Notes: generated by a model from the letters alone, not told the origin. Counted from the first letter of the stretch, positions 24,176-34,739 are shown. The stretch: 64,000 nt of DNA from Rhodanobacter soli (GCF_040548735.1 NZ_JBEPSD010000001.1:310001-374000); one strand, 5' to 3'. Program-made: numbers and translations.

Positions 24176-25072
24176 TCAGCGGCGCGGGTCGAAGTCCCCG
24201 AACTCCTTGTGCAATGCCTCGTAGGCGGCCCGCTGACTGTCGTTGTCGGCCGCCGGCGCACGGATCGACAGCTCCACCAGCTGGTCGCCCGGATTTGCGC
24301 CTGGCATGCCACGCCCCTTCAGCCGAAGCTTGCGCCCCGACTGCGAGCCGGCCGGAACGCGCAGGTCGACCGTACCGGCCAACGTCGGCACCGGCACGGT
24401 GGCGCCCAGTGCCGCCTCCCACGGCGTGATCGGCAACACATGCACCACGTTGCGGCCGTCCAGGCGGAAGCGCGCATCCTCGCGGATACCCACTTCCAGC
24501 AGCAGATCGCCGTTCGGTCCGCCGGCCATGCCGGCCTGTCCCTGGCCGGACAGGCGGATCACCTGGCCCGGCTGTATCCCGGCCGGGATCTTCACTTCCA
24601 GCACGCGCTCGCCGCCGGCCGGGTCGTGCATCGCCAGCCGCGTGCGGCCGCCGTCGAACGCCGTCTGCAGGTCGATCTGCACCGAGGCCTGCACGTCGCG
24701 ACCGCGACGCGGCCGCGGCTGGCCCCGAGGGCCGCCGGCCGCACCGCGGCCGAACAGGCTCTCGAAGAAATCGCTGAAGTCGCCATCGTCGCCGCCGCCA
24801 AAGCCCTGCTGTCCCTGCCAGCCCGGCGGCGGGCGGAACTGCTCGCCCTGCCGATAGCCGCCGGCGCGCAACTGGTCATACGAACGCCGCTTCTCGGCGT
24901 CCTTGAGTACTTCGTTGGCCTCGTTGACCGCCTTGAACCTCTCCTCGGCGCCGGCTTCCTTGTTCTTGTCCGGATGGTATTTGCGCGCCAGCTTGCGATA
25001 CGCCGCCTTGATCTCGGCCTCGCTCGCATCGGGCTTCACACCCAGGATCTCGTAATAGTCTTTGAATTCCAC
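24176..25072 (-). CDS. DnaJ-family co-chaperone, CbpA type
   Basis: A 298-residue J-domain protein. The J domain is N-terminal ([33 protein letters not shown]) with the HPD tripeptide that stimulates DnaK ATPase. A Gly/Phe/Gln-rich linker follows (about 75-110), then two beta-barrel substrate-binding domains. The zinc-finger domain of true DnaJ is absent, as in CbpA. It presumably works with DnaK under stress. It lies just downstream of hsp20 on the same strand, separated by a terminator-like hairpin. Confidence 0.92.
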   Translation of the reverse strand: MEFKDYYEILGVKPDASEAEIKAAYRKLARKYHPDKNKEAGAEERFKAVNEANEVLKDAEKRRSYDQLRAGGYRQGEQFRPPPGWQGQQGFGGGDDGDFSDFFESLFGRGAAGGPRGQPRPRRGRDVQASVQIDLQTAFDGGRTRLAMHDPAGGERVLEVKIPAGIQPGQVIRLSGQGQAGMAGGPNGDLLLEVGIREDARFRLDGRNVVHVLPITPWEAALGATVPVPTLAGTVDLRVPAGSQSGRKLRLKGRGMPGANPGDQLVELSIRAPAADNDSQRAAYEALHKEFGDFDPRR

Positions 25073-25093
25073 CTGCCACTCCCCGACTCACGC

Positions 25094-25125
25094 AAAAACC
25101 CGCGGCGGATCGACTCCGCCGCGGG
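25094..25125 (-). terminator. Terminator between hsp20 and the DnaJ-like gene
   Basis: An 11-bp perfect stem (25099-25109 with 25115-25125, core CCCGCGGCGGA) around a 5-nt loop is followed on the minus strand by TTTTT (25098-25094). It sits after the hsp20 stop, so read-through to the DnaJ-like gene would be reduced. Confidence 0.75.
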
Positions 25126-25147
25126 GTACCTCGCAGCCCGCCTTGCC

Positions 25148-25600
25148 TCAGTGGCTCGCGTTGATGGTAATGCGTCGCGGCGTTGCCTGGGCCTTCTTCG
25201 GTATCACGATCTCCAGCACGCCGAACTTGCCGTTCGCGGTAACGCCTTCGGCATCGGCACTGTCGGGCAGTGCGAAGCGGCGATGGAACGCGCCGCGGGC
25301 GCGCTCGACCCGCGTGAACTTGCCGTTCTGCTCGGCATTGCCTGTCTCGCGCTCACCCTTGATGGTGAGGATGCCCTTGTCCATGCTCACCTCGATCTGC
25401 GCCGGATCCACGCCGGGAATGTCGGCCAGGATCACGAAGCGCTGCTCGTCCTCGCGGATGTCCACGCGCGGCGCCCACTGACTGGTGACGACGTTGGACG
25501 CGTCGCCATCCTCCGGCTGCAGGAAGCGGTCGAACGCCTGCCGGATTTCCTCGGGCAGGGTGTTGCCCGTGTTCCAGATACCATGACGAACCAGATTCAT
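25148..25600 (-). CDS. Small heat-shock protein, Hsp20/IbpA family
   Basis: A 150-residue alpha-crystallin chaperone that holds unfolding proteins until DnaK can refold them. The alpha-crystallin domain runs from about residue 45 (WAPRVDIREDEQRFVILADIPGVDP) to 138, with GILTIKGER and GKFGVLEIVIPK as its typical strands. The C-terminal tail has no clear I-x-I motif apart from RRITINA. The ATG at 25600 follows a strong GAGGAGG site. A sigma-32-like promoter lies upstream, fitting heat induction. Confidence 0.93.
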   Translation of the reverse strand: MNLVRHGIWNTGNTLPEEIRQAFDRFLQPEDGDASNVVTSQWAPRVDIREDEQRFVILADIPGVDPAQIEVSMDKGILTIKGERETGNAEQNGKFTRVERARGAFHRRFALPDSADAEGVTANGKFGVLEIVIPKKAQATPRRITINASH

Positions 25601-25649
25601 CGTATGCCTCCTCGGGTTGGACTTGCGGTCAATCACCGCCTGCCCGAGA

Positions 25650-25677
25650 AAATAGGTGCTGCGGCGGACGATTCAAG
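25650..25677 (-). promoter_or_regulatory. Candidate sigma-32 (heat-shock) promoter of hsp20
   Basis: On the minus strand CTTGAAT (25677-25671) and ACCTATTT (25657-25650) are 13 bp apart, close to the heat-shock consensus CTTGAAA-N13/14-CCCCATNT. Position in front of hsp20 supports it; the -10 element is imperfect. Confidence 0.5.
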
Positions 25678-25736
25678 GCGACAGCCCAGCGCCGCGCGAT
25701 TAGCATGGCGGAGCCCCTCCCCATTCCGAGACCCGC

Positions 25737-26219
25737 ATGAGCATCCAGCCCGGCGACACGATTCCCGATACCACCATCCAGGTCATCGACGGCGACATCC
25801 GCCCAGCCCAGTCCGCCGCCTTGTTCGCCGGACGAAAAGCGCTGCTGTTCGGCGTACCTGGCGCATTCACCCCGACCTGCTCGAACAAGCACCTGCCCGG
25901 CTATTCGGCGCACTTCGCCGAGTTCCAGCAACGCGGCATCAGCGTGATGTGCCTGGCGGTCAACGACGGTTACGTGATGCAGGCCTGGGCTGCTTCGCAG
26001 AAGGTCCCCGCAGGCCTGCTGATGCTGGCCGACGGCAACGCGAGCTTCACCCGCGCGCTGGGACTGGAGCTGGACGGCACCGCCTTCGGCATGGGCCTGC
26101 GCACGCGCCGCTTTGCGCTGTACGCGGAAGACGGCGTGGTGCGCCTGCTGCAGGTCGAGGCACCCGGCGAGCTGCGCCTTTCCAGTGCCGAGGCGATGCT
26201 GGCGGCCATCGCCCACTGA
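25737..26219 (+). CDS. Peroxiredoxin, Prx5 type
   Basis: A 160-residue thiol peroxidase of the Prx5 family (Redoxin fold). The peroxidatic cysteine lies in PGAFTPTCSNKHLPGY, and the active-site Thr and a conserved Arg (GLRTRRFALYAEDG) are present. No second cysteine near the usual resolving position replaces glutaredoxin-type reduction, so glutathione/glutaredoxin is the likely reductant. It removes H2O2 and alkyl hydroperoxides in the cytoplasm. It is divergent from hsp20 and ends at a shared terminator with gyrA. Confidence 0.92.
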   Translation: MSIQPGDTIPDTTIQVIDGDIRPAQSAALFAGRKALLFGVPGAFTPTCSNKHLPGYSAHFAEFQQRGISVMCLAVNDGYVMQAWAASQKVPAGLLMLADGNASFTRALGLELDGTAFGMGLRTRRFALYAEDGVVRLLQVEAPGELRLSSAEAMLAAIAH

Positions 26220-26240
26220 GGCGATCCGGGTCCGGCAACG

Positions 26241-26267
26241 AAAAACCCCGGCATCGCCGGGGTTTTT
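26241..26267. terminator. Bidirectional terminator between peroxiredoxin and gyrA
   Basis: AAAAACCCCGGC (26241-26252) pairs with GCCGGGGTTTTT (26256-26267) around a 3-nt loop. The A-run and T-run on the two sides make it an intrinsic terminator for both convergent genes. Confidence 0.92.
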
Positions 26268-26288
26268 CGATTCAAACGTGTATCAGGC

Positions 26289-28904
26289 TCACTCGTCGGT
26301 GCCTGCCGGCTCGACCTCACTGGAACCGTCGTCACCGGCCGGTGCATCGGCGTCGACGACGCCGGCATCCTCGCCGTTGTCCTCTTCGGCCTCCAGCCGC
26401 ATCACGCTGACCAGGGTTTCGTCGGCGGGCAAGCGGATCAGGGTGACGCCCTGGGTGTTGCGGCCGAGCTGCGAGACTTCCGCCACGCGCGTGCGCACCA
26501 GGGTGCCCTGGTCGGAGATCAGCATCAGCTCGTGCGCCTCGGTGACCTGCACGGCACCGACCAGCGCGCCATTGCGCTCGGAGCACTGGATGCCGATCAC
26601 GCCTTGGGTACCGCGGCCCTTCTTGGTGAACTCGACCAGTTGGGTACGCTTGCCGTAGCCACGCTCGGTCGCGGTGAGGATGTCACCCTCGGCGGCCACG
26701 ATCAGCGATACCACATGGGCGTCCTTGGCCAGCTTCATGCCGCGCACGCCGGCGGCGGTGCGGCCCATTGAGCGCACGGTGTTCTCGTCGAAACGATTGA
26801 CCTTGCCGTTGGAGGCGAACAGTAGGATATCGCTGTTGCCGTCGGTCATTTCGACGTTGACCAGCGCGTCGCCGTCATGCAGCTTGATCGCCAGCTTGCC
26901 CTTCTGCAGCTGGAACGCGAACTCGGTCAGCGGGGTCTTCTTGACCGTGCCGTGCCTCGTCGCGAAGAACACGAAGCGATCGTCGGTGTATTCGCGCACC
27001 GGCAGCACCGCCTGCACCTTCTCGCCCTCGCCCAGCGGCAGCAGGTTGATGATCGGCTTGCCGCGCGCGCCGGGGCCCGCTTCCGGCATCTGGTAGGCCT
27101 TGAGCCAGTAGACGCGGCCGGTGCTGGTGAAGGTCAGCAGGGTGTCGTGCGTATTGACCACCCACAACTGCTCGACAACGTCCTCGTCCTTCAGCGCCGA
27201 GGCCGAACGCCCCTTGCCGCCGCGCTTCTGCGCGCGGTACGTGCTGGCCGGCTGGCGCTTGATGTAGCCCGTATGCGACAGCGTGACCACGACGTCTTCC
27301 GGCGCGATCAGGTCGAGTACGTTGAGGTCTTCCTGCGAATGCTGGATCTCGGTGCGGCGAGCATCGCCGAACTCGGCCTTGACCGCCTCCAGTTCCTCGC
27401 GGATCACTTCCAGCAAACGGTCGGGGTTCTCCAGGATCTCGATCAGGCCGCGGATGGTCTCCAGGATCTGCCGGTATTCGTCGGAAAGCTTCTCCTGCTC
27501 CAGCCCGGTCAGGCGGTGCAGCCGCATCGCCAGGATTTCCAGTGCCTGCGCCTCGGACAACTGGTAGCCGTCGGCCTTCAGGCCATCGCGCGGATCCATC
27601 TCTTCCGGTCGCGATGCCTCGGCACCCGTGGCCGAAAGCAGCGCACGCACCAGGCCCGCTTCCCAGCGCCGCGCCGTCATGCGCTCGCGCGCCTCGGCCG
27701 GCGACGACGAGGTCTTGATCAGCTCGATCATCTCGTCGATGTTGGCCAGCGCGACCGTCAGGCCCTCGAGGATATGCGCGCGGGCGCGTGCTTTGCGCAG
27801 TTCGAAGATCGTGCGGCGGGTGACCACTTCGCGACGATGGCGGATGAATGCCTCGAGGATGTCCTTGAGGTTCAGCAGCTTCGGCTGGCCATCCAGCAGC
27901 GCCACCATGTTGATGCCGAAGGTGACCTGCAGCTGGGTTTGCTGGAACAGGTTGTTCAGCACCACGTCGCCCATCGCATCCTTGCGGATCTCGATGACGA
28001 TGCGCATGCCGTCCTTGTCGGACTCGTCACGCAGTTCGCTGATGCCTTCGAGCTTCTTTTCCTTGACCAGCTCGGCGATCTTCTCGATCAGCCGCGCCTT
28101 GTTCACCTGGTACGGCAACTCGTGGACGATGATCGTCTCGCGACCGTTCTTCTCGGTCTCGACCTCGGCCTTCGCGCGCACCAGGATGCGGCCGCGGCCG
28201 GTGCGATACGCCTCGATGATGCCGGACGAGCCGTTGATGATGCCGTAGGTCGGAAAATCCGGCCCCGGGATGTAGTGCATCAGATCGTCGATCGACAACG
28301 ACGGCTCGTCGATCAATGCCATCGTCGCCGCAATCACCTCGTTGAGATTGTGCGGTGGGATGTTGGTGGCCATGCCCACTGCGATGCCGGCGGAGCCGTT
28401 GATCAGCAGACTGGGTACGCGGGCGGGAAGCACCAGCGGTTCGCGCTCGCTTTCGTCGTAGTTGAAACCGAAGTCGACGGTTTCCTTGTCGATGTCGGCC
28501 AGCATCTCGTGGGTGAGGCGCGACATGCGCACCTCGGTGTAACGCATCGCGGCAGCATTGTCGCCATCGACCGAACCGAAGTTGCCCTGGCCGTCGACCA
28601 GCATGTAGCGCAGCGAGAACGGCTGGGCCATGCGCACGATCGCGTCGTAGACCGACTGGTCGCCATGCGGATGGTATTTACCGATCACGTCACCGACCAC
28701 GCGGGCCGACTTCTTGTACGGCTTGTTCCATGCATTGCCCAACTCGTTCATCGCGAACAATACGCGGCGGTGCACGGGTTTCAGGCCATCACGGACATCC
28801 GGGAGGGCGCGGCCCACGATCACGCTCATGGCGTAATCGAGATAGCTCTGGCGCATCTCGTCTTCGATGTTGACGCGAATCACTTCTTTGGCGAGCTCTG
28901 CCAT
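26289..28904 (-). CDS. gyrA: DNA gyrase subunit A
   Basis: GyrA cuts and rejoins DNA in the gyrase A2B2 complex that adds negative supercoils. The 871-residue protein starts [17 protein letters not shown]; 13 upstream in-frame residues are not family-like. The catalytic Tyr is Y122 in [10 protein letters not shown]. The quinolone-resistance region reads [13 protein letters not shown], with Gln at 83 and Asp at 87 (E. coli numbering holds exactly). The C-terminal beta-pinwheel carries a GyrA box (QKRGGKG), and the protein ends with a long acidic tail. Its 3' end faces the peroxiredoxin gene across a shared terminator. Confidence 0.98.
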   Translation of the reverse strand: MAELAKEVIRVNIEDEMRQSYLDYAMSVIVGRALPDVRDGLKPVHRRVLFAMNELGNAWNKPYKKSARVVGDVIGKYHPHGDQSVYDAIVRMAQPFSLRYMLVDGQGNFGSVDGDNAAAMRYTEVRMSRLTHEMLADIDKETVDFGFNYDESEREPLVLPARVPSLLINGSAGIAVGMATNIPPHNLNEVIAATMALIDEPSLSIDDLMHYIPGPDFPTYGIINGSSGIIEAYRTGRGRILVRAKAEVETEKNGRETIIVHELPYQVNKARLIEKIAELVKEKKLEGISELRDESDKDGMRIVIEIRKDAMGDVVLNNLFQQTQLQVTFGINMVALLDGQPKLLNLKDILEAFIRHRREVVTRRTIFELRKARARAHILEGLTVALANIDEMIELIKTSSSPAEARERMTARRWEAGLVRALLSATGAEASRPEEMDPRDGLKADGYQLSEAQALEILAMRLHRLTGLEQEKLSDEYRQILETIRGLIEILENPDRLLEVIREELEAVKAEFGDARRTEIQHSQEDLNVLDLIAPEDVVVTLSHTGYIKRQPASTYRAQKRGGKGRSASALKDEDVVEQLWVVNTHDTLLTFTSTGRVYWLKAYQMPEAGPGARGKPIINLLPLGEGEKVQAVLPVREYTDDRFVFFATRHGTVKKTPLTEFAFQLQKGKLAIKLHDGDALVNVEMTDGNSDILLFASNGKVNRFDENTVRSMGRTAAGVRGMKLAKDAHVVSLIVAAEGDILTATERGYGKRTQLVEFTKKGRGTQGVIGIQCSERNGALVGAVQVTEAHELMLISDQGTLVRTRVAEVSQLGRNTQGVTLIRLPADETLVSVMRLEAEEDNGEDAGVVDADAPAGDDGSSEVEPAGTDE

Positions 28905-29227
28905 CAATCGGCTTCCCTGATAACGAAAAAAGGACGCTGGCACCGCGCCTCAAGCGCGTGCGCAAGCGACCCGAAATCAACCCCGTGAGTGTATCACGAA
29001 CGGCATCAAAAAGACAGGATTTAACTATTAAAAATCAATAACTTACGCAACCGTCCCGGAGCGTTCGAAAAGCATTCCGCGGGCTGTCGAAAAATTGACC
29101 AGCGCTGCAGTCGCCGAACCGGCGCCACGGCCAGCGCCGACTACCGGCGCAGCCCCGGAAAGCTCATCAGAATCTGCATGTCGACCAGCAGGCCAGGCGC
29201 GCCACCGGCCGCAAAAACGCGACAGTT
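28905..29227. other. gyrA promoter region and mtnA 3' flank, no gene
   Basis: This 323-bp gap holds no convincing gene. An AT-rich stretch (about 29000-29045) is followed on the minus strand by TGATACACT (28996-28988), which reads as an extended -10 element and would place the gyrA transcript start about 77 nt before its ATG. No good -35 was found. No clear terminator was seen after mtnA. Confidence 0.4.
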
Positions 29228-30247
29228 TCAGCATCCAAACATTGCCTGCATGGCGATGCTGTTCGGTCGCTCGATCACGCCACGCTCGGTGACGATCGCA
29301 TCGATCAGTTCCGCCGGCGCCACGTCGAACACGGGGTTCCACGCCTGCGCCCCCTCGACCACGGTACGGTGGCCGGCGGTGCTGAGCAACTCGGCCGGAT
29401 CGCGCAACTCGATCTCGATTTCCTCGCCGCTGCCGGTGGCCATGTCGACGGTGGAGGACGGCGCCACCACCATGAACTTCACGCCGTGGTACTTCGCCGC
29501 GATCGCCAGCTGGTAGGTGCCGATCTTGTTCGCGGTATCGCCATTCGCGGCGATGCGGTCGGCGCCCACGATCACCCATTGCACGGCACCGGATTTCATC
29601 AGGTGCGCCGCGGCGGAGTCGGCGATCAGCTGGGCCGGGATGCCGTCGCGCACCAGCTCCCACATGGTCAACCGGGCACCTTGCTGCCATGGCCGGGTCT
29701 CGCCGGCGTAGACCCGCGCGATGCGCTCCGCCGCGACGCCGGCACGGATCACGCCCAACGCGGTGCCGTAGCCGGCGGTAGCCAGCGAGCCGGTGTTGCA
29801 GTGGGTCAGCACGCCCGAGCCGGGGGCGATCAACGCGGCACCCAGCTCGCCCATGCGGCGGTTCGCGGCCAGGTCTTCGTCCTGGATCGCCTGCGCTTCA
29901 CGCAGCAGCGCGTCGGCGTCGGCGCCGGCCGCGATGCGCTTCTTCATCCGATCCAGCGCCCACATCAGGTTCACTGCGGTGGGCCGCGCCGCGCGCAACG
30001 TCGTCAGCACCGGCTCCAGCGGTGTGCCCTGCTGCGCGGCCATCGCCACGCCCCACGCCGCGGCAATGCCGATCGCCGGTGCGCCGCGCACGGCGAGGTC
30101 GCGGATCGCCTGGGTCACCTGGGCCGCATCGCGGCAATCGATCCAGCGTTCCGCATTCGGCAGGAGACGCTGATCGAGCAGGCGCAGGTGATCGCCCTGC
30201 CATTGCACGGCGCGGATGGAATCGTGGGTTTCGATGGGTGCGCTCAT
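29228..30247 (-). CDS. mtnA: S-methyl-5-thioribose-1-phosphate isomerase
   Basis: MtnA converts methylthioribose 1-phosphate to methylthioribulose 1-phosphate in the methionine salvage pathway. The 339-residue protein belongs to the eIF2B-like fold. The catalytic cysteine is in [19 protein letters not shown] and the catalytic aspartate in [33 protein letters not shown] near the N-terminus is the substrate-binding loop. No other methionine-salvage gene lies beside it, so the rest of the pathway must be elsewhere. It lies between gyrA and the pha genes with the same orientation. Confidence 0.95.
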   Translation of the reverse strand: MSAPIETHDSIRAVQWQGDHLRLLDQRLLPNAERWIDCRDAAQVTQAIRDLAVRGAPAIGIAAAWGVAMAAQQGTPLEPVLTTLRAARPTAVNLMWALDRMKKRIAAGADADALLREAQAIQDEDLAANRRMGELGAALIAPGSGVLTHCNTGSLATAGYGTALGVIRAGVAAERIARVYAGETRPWQQGARLTMWELVRDGIPAQLIADSAAAHLMKSGAVQWVIVGADRIAANGDTANKIGTYQLAIAAKYHGVKFMVVAPSSTVDMATGSGEEIEIELRDPAELLSTAGHRTVVEGAQAWNPVFDVAPAELIDAIVTERGVIERPNSIAMQAMFGC

Positions 30248-30310
30248 TTATTCATTATCGCCTGCCATGCATGTATTTCACACAACAGGCGAGCGCATGC
30301 CAGTGCGCTG

Positions 30311-31378
30311 TTATGCGCGCTGGCGCAACCACTGATGGATCGCCGGCGGCACCTCGCGCTGGGCACGGCCGGATACGTAGATGCCGATGTGGCCGCCCTT
30401 GAACGCAAGCTGGGTGTAGTCGGTGGTGCCAACATGCTTGCCCAGCGCACGCGAGGCATCCGGCGGCACCAGGTGATCCTGCTCGGCGAAAATATTCAGC
30501 ACCGGCTGGGCGATCATGCCAAGGTCCACCGGCCGGCCACCGATCTCGAGCGTGCCCCTGACCAGCTTGTTGCCCTGGTAGAAATCCTTGATGAACTGGC
30601 GGAATGCCTCGCCGGCCTGGTCCGGCGAATCGAAGATCCAGCGCTCCATGCGCAGGAAATTTTCCAGCTCGGCCGGGTTGTCGAGGATGTCGACCATGCC
30701 GATGTACTTCTGCTGGTTCAGCCGCAGCGGCTTGAGCGTGAGATAGACGTAGTTCATCAGCCCGGCAGGAATGTTGCCCATGGTGTCGACAAACAGGTCC
30801 ACGTCCATGCTGCGGCACCAGTGCGACAGCATGTTGTCCGGCGTATGGAAATCCACCGGGGTGACCATGGTGATCAGGTTCTTCACCTTGTCCGGATGCA
30901 GCGCGGTGTAGCACAGCGAGAACGCGCCGCCCTGGCAGATGCCGAGCAGGTTGATCGCGTCGAGACCGTGGCGTTCGCGTACCACGTCGACGCAGCGGTC
31001 GAGGTAGCCGTTGATGTAGTCGTCCAGGGTCAGCCAACGGTCGGCGCCGTCGGGGTAGCCCCAGTCGATCAGGTAGACATCCTCGCCCTGCTCGAGCAGG
31101 TTGCGCACCATCGAACGGTCGGCCTGCAGGTCGGTCATCCACACCGTGTTGACCAGCGCGTAGACGATCAGCAGCGGGGTCTTCGAGGTGGTCCTGCCGT
31201 GGCCGGTGAAATGCCACACCTTCAGCTTGTCCTCGCTGTAGACCAGCTCGCGCGGCGTGTTCGCGTACTCGGGCTCGCGCATGCCGCGCAGGTGACCCAT
31301 GCCGGCGGCGAGCTTGCGCTGGAACGTGGCGATGTCGCCCAGCGCCCTGGCCGGGTCGATGCGCAATGGCGTTTGCAT
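30311..31378 (-). CDS. phaC: Class III polyhydroxyalkanoate synthase, PhaC subunit
   Basis: PhaC polymerises (R)-3-hydroxyacyl-CoA into storage polyester on PHA granules. At 355 residues it is the short class III form that needs PhaE. It is an alpha/beta hydrolase in which the lipase-box serine is replaced by cysteine C148 (LLGICQGG); the catalytic Asp (FAEQDHLVPP) and His (KGGHIGIYVSG) are near the C-terminus. It starts 12 bp after phaE, its partner. Confidence 0.95.
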   Translation of the reverse strand: MQTPLRIDPARALGDIATFQRKLAAGMGHLRGMREPEYANTPRELVYSEDKLKVWHFTGHGRTTSKTPLLIVYALVNTVWMTDLQADRSMVRNLLEQGEDVYLIDWGYPDGADRWLTLDDYINGYLDRCVDVVRERHGLDAINLLGICQGGAFSLCYTALHPDKVKNLITMVTPVDFHTPDNMLSHWCRSMDVDLFVDTMGNIPAGLMNYVYLTLKPLRLNQQKYIGMVDILDNPAELENFLRMERWIFDSPDQAGEAFRQFIKDFYQGNKLVRGTLEIGGRPVDLGMIAQPVLNIFAEQDHLVPPDASRALGKHVGTTDYTQLAFKGGHIGIYVSGRAQREVPPAIHQWLRQRA

Positions 31379-31390
31379 GGCTTGGTCTCC

Positions 31391-32428
31391 TTACTTGCGC
31401 TTGCGTGGGCTGGAGCTGGACCTGGATGCGACGGGTTTGCGTGCCGCCTTCGCCGTCGCCTTCTTCTTTGCGACGACAGCCGAAGGCTTGGCCGGAGCCG
31501 CCTTCTTCGCCGCCGGGCCATTGGCCAGCTGGCGTTTCAACGCAGCCAGCTCATGGCGCAACGCCATGATCTCGTCGGCATGATCGGCGGAGGCGCCGGC
31601 CCGGCTGGCACGGAATTCGCGGCGCAGGGCCTGCAGCCGTTCGCCGAGACTCGACACTTCGCTGCGCGTCGGCACGCCCAGTTGCTGGCAAAGCTGTTCG
31701 GTCTGCTGTTGCTGCAACTGGCGCACGCGCATCTGCGTATTGACCATCTCGCCGTAGACCTCGCGGAACTCGTCGGACAGCGCGATCTCGGCATAGGCTT
31801 CCTCCGAGGCGTCCACCCACAGGTCGTACAGCCCCTTCAGCGAATCGATCTGGCGGCCCGGTTCGGCATGCTGGGCCAGTTTGTCCTGCAGGCGCTGCAT
31901 GCCCTGCGTGTTGGCGCGCTGGATCAGTTCCTGGTAGCGCGCGGATGCCTGCATCGCCTCCAGCAACGCCGTGGCCAGGGCCTGCTGCTGCATCTGCTGC
32001 TCGCGGTTCAGGCCAAACGCCGGCGTCGGCCCGTGCGTGCCCGGCAGGTCACCGAAACCGCTGTGCTGGGCTGCCTGCATCCACGATTGCCATTGCCGCG
32101 CGAAGCCTTCCGCACCGGCACTGTCGATCCCGCCAAACGCCTGCGCAAACGGCTGGCTGGCGCCGCCGAACATCTGCTGCAACTGCTGGCGCCAGTCGGC
32201 GGCCGGCTGTTGGGCTGCGCCGCCAGCGGCGGCCGCCTGCATCCAGTCGAAGTACCCCTTCAAGCCTGCCAGCGTGCGTTCCAGCGTGTCGTTGCCCGCG
32301 GCTGGCGCCGGTGGTGGTGCGAACGGATTCGCCGCGGGTTGCTGCTGGAACTGGCGCGCCCAGGCATCCCACGACTGCTGTGCCAGCGCCTGGTAATCCC
32401 TGATGAAATCATTTGCCGGGTCGGCCAT
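31391..32428 (-). CDS. phaE: Class III PHA synthase, PhaE subunit
   Basis: PhaE is the partner that activates short PhaC. The 345-residue protein is Gln/Ala-rich and mostly helical. It has the family N-terminus (NDFIRDYQALAQQSWDAWARQF), the conserved block LKGLYDLWVDASEEAYAEIALSDEFREVYGEMVNTQMRVRQLQ cut here only in description, and a late coiled region (ERLQALRREFRAS). The last 45 or so residues form a Lys/Ala/Pro/Ser-rich tail resembling histone H1. The ATG at 32428 follows GAGG; a TTG 18 bp upstream is an alternative. It is the first gene of phaE-phaC. Confidence 0.9.
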   Translation of the reverse strand: MADPANDFIRDYQALAQQSWDAWARQFQQQPAANPFAPPPAPAAGNDTLERTLAGLKGYFDWMQAAAAGGAAQQPAADWRQQLQQMFGGASQPFAQAFGGIDSAGAEGFARQWQSWMQAAQHSGFGDLPGTHGPTPAFGLNREQQMQQQALATALLEAMQASARYQELIQRANTQGMQRLQDKLAQHAEPGRQIDSLKGLYDLWVDASEEAYAEIALSDEFREVYGEMVNTQMRVRQLQQQQTEQLCQQLGVPTRSEVSSLGERLQALRREFRASRAGASADHADEIMALRHELAALKRQLANGPAAKKAAPAKPSAVVAKKKATAKAARKPVASRSSSSPRKRK

Positions 32429-32500
32429 CGGTGCATCCTCGTGCAAGGTCCATCCATCCTAGCAAAAGCGTGTTGCACAAAATCGCCGGCGCCGGAACGC

Positions 32501-32528
32501 ACAAGGCCCGGCATGGGCCGGGCCTTGT
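32501..32528. terminator. Strong hairpin after pnp
   Basis: A 12-bp perfect stem (32501-32512 with 32517-32528, ACAAGGCCCGGC) around ATGG lies 22 bp beyond the pnp stop, between pnp and phaE. There is no T-run on the minus strand, so it may stop transcription with Rho's help or protect the 3' end. Confidence 0.6.
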
Positions 32529-32549
32529 GGAATCGCCTTGTCCGGAAAC

Positions 32550-34655
32550 TCAGACGCCGGCGCGCTCTTCCTCGGTCACGGCCTTCATCGACAGGCGGAT
32601 ACGGCCCTGCTTGTCCACTTCGAGCACCTTGACCTTGACGATGTCGCCTTCCTTCAGCTTGTCGGAGACCTTCTCGACGCGCTCGTCGGAGATCTGCGAC
32701 ACGTGCACCAGACCATCCTTGCCCGGCATGATCGTGACGAACGCGCCGAAGTCCATCAGCTTGGCGACCTTGCCCTCGTAGATGCGGCCCGGCTCGACGT
32801 CGGAAACGATCTGCTCGATGCGCTTCTTCGCCGCCTCGCCCGCCTCGCGATTGACCGAGCCGACGATGATGGTGCCGTCGTCGCTGATGTCGATCGTGGT
32901 GCCGGTCTCTTCGGTGATCGAGCGGATCGTGGCGCCGCCCTTGCCGATCACTTCGCGGATCTTGTCCGGGTGGATCTTGATGGTGATCAGGCGCGGGGCG
33001 TACTCGCTCATTTCCGAGCGGGCCGTGGACAGCGCCTTGTTCATCTCGCCGAGGATGTGCAGGCGGCCACGCTTGGCCTGCTCCAGCGCCACCTTCATGA
33101 TCTCTTCGGTGATGCCGTCGATCTTGATGTCCATCTGCAGCGCGGAGATGCCGTCGGCGCTACCGGCCACCTTGAAATCCATGTCGCCGAGGTGATCCTC
33201 GTCGCCCAGGATGTCGGACAGCACGACGAAGTCGCTGCCTTCCTTGACCAGGCCCATCGCGATGCCGGCCACCGGCGCCTTCAGCGGTACGCCGGCATCC
33301 ATCATCGCCAACGAGGAACCGCACACCGAAGCCATCGACGAGGAGCCGTTGGACTCGGTGATTTCCGAGACCACGCGCAGCACGTACGGGAATTCCTCGA
33401 TCGTCGGCTTGACCGCCTGCACGCCGCGCTTGGCGAGGCGGCCGTGGCCGATCTCGCGACGCTTCGGCGCGCCGAAACGGCCGGCCTCGCCCACCGAGAA
33501 CGGCGGGAAGTTGTAGTGGAACAGGAACGGATCCTTCGACTCGCCACCGGGCGCGTCGATGATCTGCGCGTCGCGCGTGGTGCCCAGCGTGACGACGACC
33601 AGGGCCTGCGTCTCGCCGCGGGTGAACAGCGCCGACCCGTGGGTACGCGGCAGCACGCCGACGCGGGCGGTGATCGCGCGCACGTCGTCCAGCTGGCGGC
33701 CGTCGATGCGCACCTTGGTCTTCAGCACGCTGTCGCGCATGGTGTGGTATTCGAGTTCCTCGAATTCCTTGGCCATCGCGGCGGACGACCAGCCGTTCTC
33801 TTCGGCCTGCGCCTTGAGCCCGGCGAGCACGTCGGCCTTGATCGCGGAGATCGCGTCGCGACGCTCCAGCTTGTCGCGCACCTGGAACGCGGCTGCCAGC
33901 TGATCGCCGACCGCGCCCTTGACGGCAGCGACCAGCGACTCGTTGCGGGCCGGTGCCTTCCAGTCCCACGACGGCTTGCCGGCCTCGGTGGCCAGTTCGG
34001 CGATCGCGCGGATCGCGGTCTGCATCTGCTGGTGGCCGAACATCACCGCGCCGAGCATCACGTCCTCGGACAGCAGCTGCGCTTCGGATTCCACCATCAG
34101 CACCGCGCCGGCGGTACCGGCAACGACCAGGTCCAGCTGGGAGGTCTTCAGTTCGGTGGCCGACGGGTTCAACAGGTACTTGCCGTTGGCGTAACCGACG
34201 CGGGCGGCGCCGATCGGACCCTTGAACGGGATACCGGCCAGGCTCAACGCGGCGGAGGCGCCGAGCAGTGCCACGATGTCGCCGTCAACCTCGGGGTTCA
34301 GCGAAACGACCTGGGCGATGACCTGCACTTCGTTCTTGAAGTCGTCCGGGAACAGCGGGCGCACCGGGCGATCGATCAGGCGCGAGGTCAGCGTCTCCTT
34401 CTCGGTCGGACGGCCTTCGCGCTTGAAGAAGCCACCCGGGATGCGGCCGGCGGAGTAGAACTTCTCGACGTAGTCGACCGTGAGCGGGAAGAAATCCTGG
34501 CCTTCCTTCTGCTTGGTCGCGGCGACGGCGGTGACCAGCACCACGGTGCCGCCCATGCTGGCCATGACCGCACCGGATGCCTGGCGGGCAATTTCGCCCG
34601 TCTCCAGTGTGACTTCGTGATTACCGTACTGGAATGACTTGGTTACTTTTGCCAC
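32550..34655 (-). CDS. pnp: Polyribonucleotide nucleotidyltransferase (PNPase)
   Basis: PNPase is a 3'-5' phosphorolytic exoribonuclease of the RNA degradosome. The 701-residue protein has two RNase PH-like domains ([50 protein letters not shown]; later [21 protein letters not shown]), then a KH domain ([20 protein letters not shown]) and an S1 domain ([30 protein letters not shown]). The start codon is GTG at 34655, preceded by AGGA. It follows rpsO as in E. coli, where PNPase binds its own leader to control itself; here the leader contains a two-hairpin repeat. Confidence 0.98.
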   Translation of the reverse strand: MAKVTKSFQYGNHEVTLETGEIARQASGAVMASMGGTVVLVTAVAATKQKEGQDFFPLTVDYVEKFYSAGRIPGGFFKREGRPTEKETLTSRLIDRPVRPLFPDDFKNEVQVIAQVVSLNPEVDGDIVALLGASAALSLAGIPFKGPIGAARVGYANGKYLLNPSATELKTSQLDLVVAGTAGAVLMVESEAQLLSEDVMLGAVMFGHQQMQTAIRAIAELATEAGKPSWDWKAPARNESLVAAVKGAVGDQLAAAFQVRDKLERRDAISAIKADVLAGLKAQAEENGWSSAAMAKEFEELEYHTMRDSVLKTKVRIDGRQLDDVRAITARVGVLPRTHGSALFTRGETQALVVVTLGTTRDAQIIDAPGGESKDPFLFHYNFPPFSVGEAGRFGAPKRREIGHGRLAKRGVQAVKPTIEEFPYVLRVVSEITESNGSSSMASVCGSSLAMMDAGVPLKAPVAGIAMGLVKEGSDFVVLSDILGDEDHLGDMDFKVAGSADGISALQMDIKIDGITEEIMKVALEQAKRGRLHILGEMNKALSTARSEMSEYAPRLITIKIHPDKIREVIGKGGATIRSITEETGTTIDISDDGTIIVGSVNREAGEAAKKRIEQIVSDVEPGRIYEGKVAKLMDFGAFVTIMPGKDGLVHVSQISDERVEKVSDKLKEGDIVKVKVLEVDKQGRIRLSMKAVTEEERAGV

Positions 34656-34681
34656 GTGCTTAATTCCTGCTCTGATTGAGA

Positions 34682-34733
34682 AGTGCGCCCACGGATGGGC
34701 GCCTCTTGATCTTTGCGTTCATGGACGAACGCA
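34682..34733 (+). repeat. Two-hairpin intergenic repeat, copy B (rpsO-pnp)
   Basis: This copy matches copy A (11744-11795) at 44 of 52 positions. Stem 1 is GCGCCCA/TGGGCGC and stem 2 is GCGTTC/GAACGC (34715-34732). It occupies most of the gap in front of the pnp start, on the strand opposite to the gene, so the pnp transcript carries its complement. Confidence 0.8.
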
Positions 34734-34739
34734 CGCGAA

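Noticed and set aside
29369-32632. Long plus-strand frame across mtnA, phaC and phaE
   Set aside because: It covers three well-identified genes on the other strand and has no recognisable domain or ribosome site.
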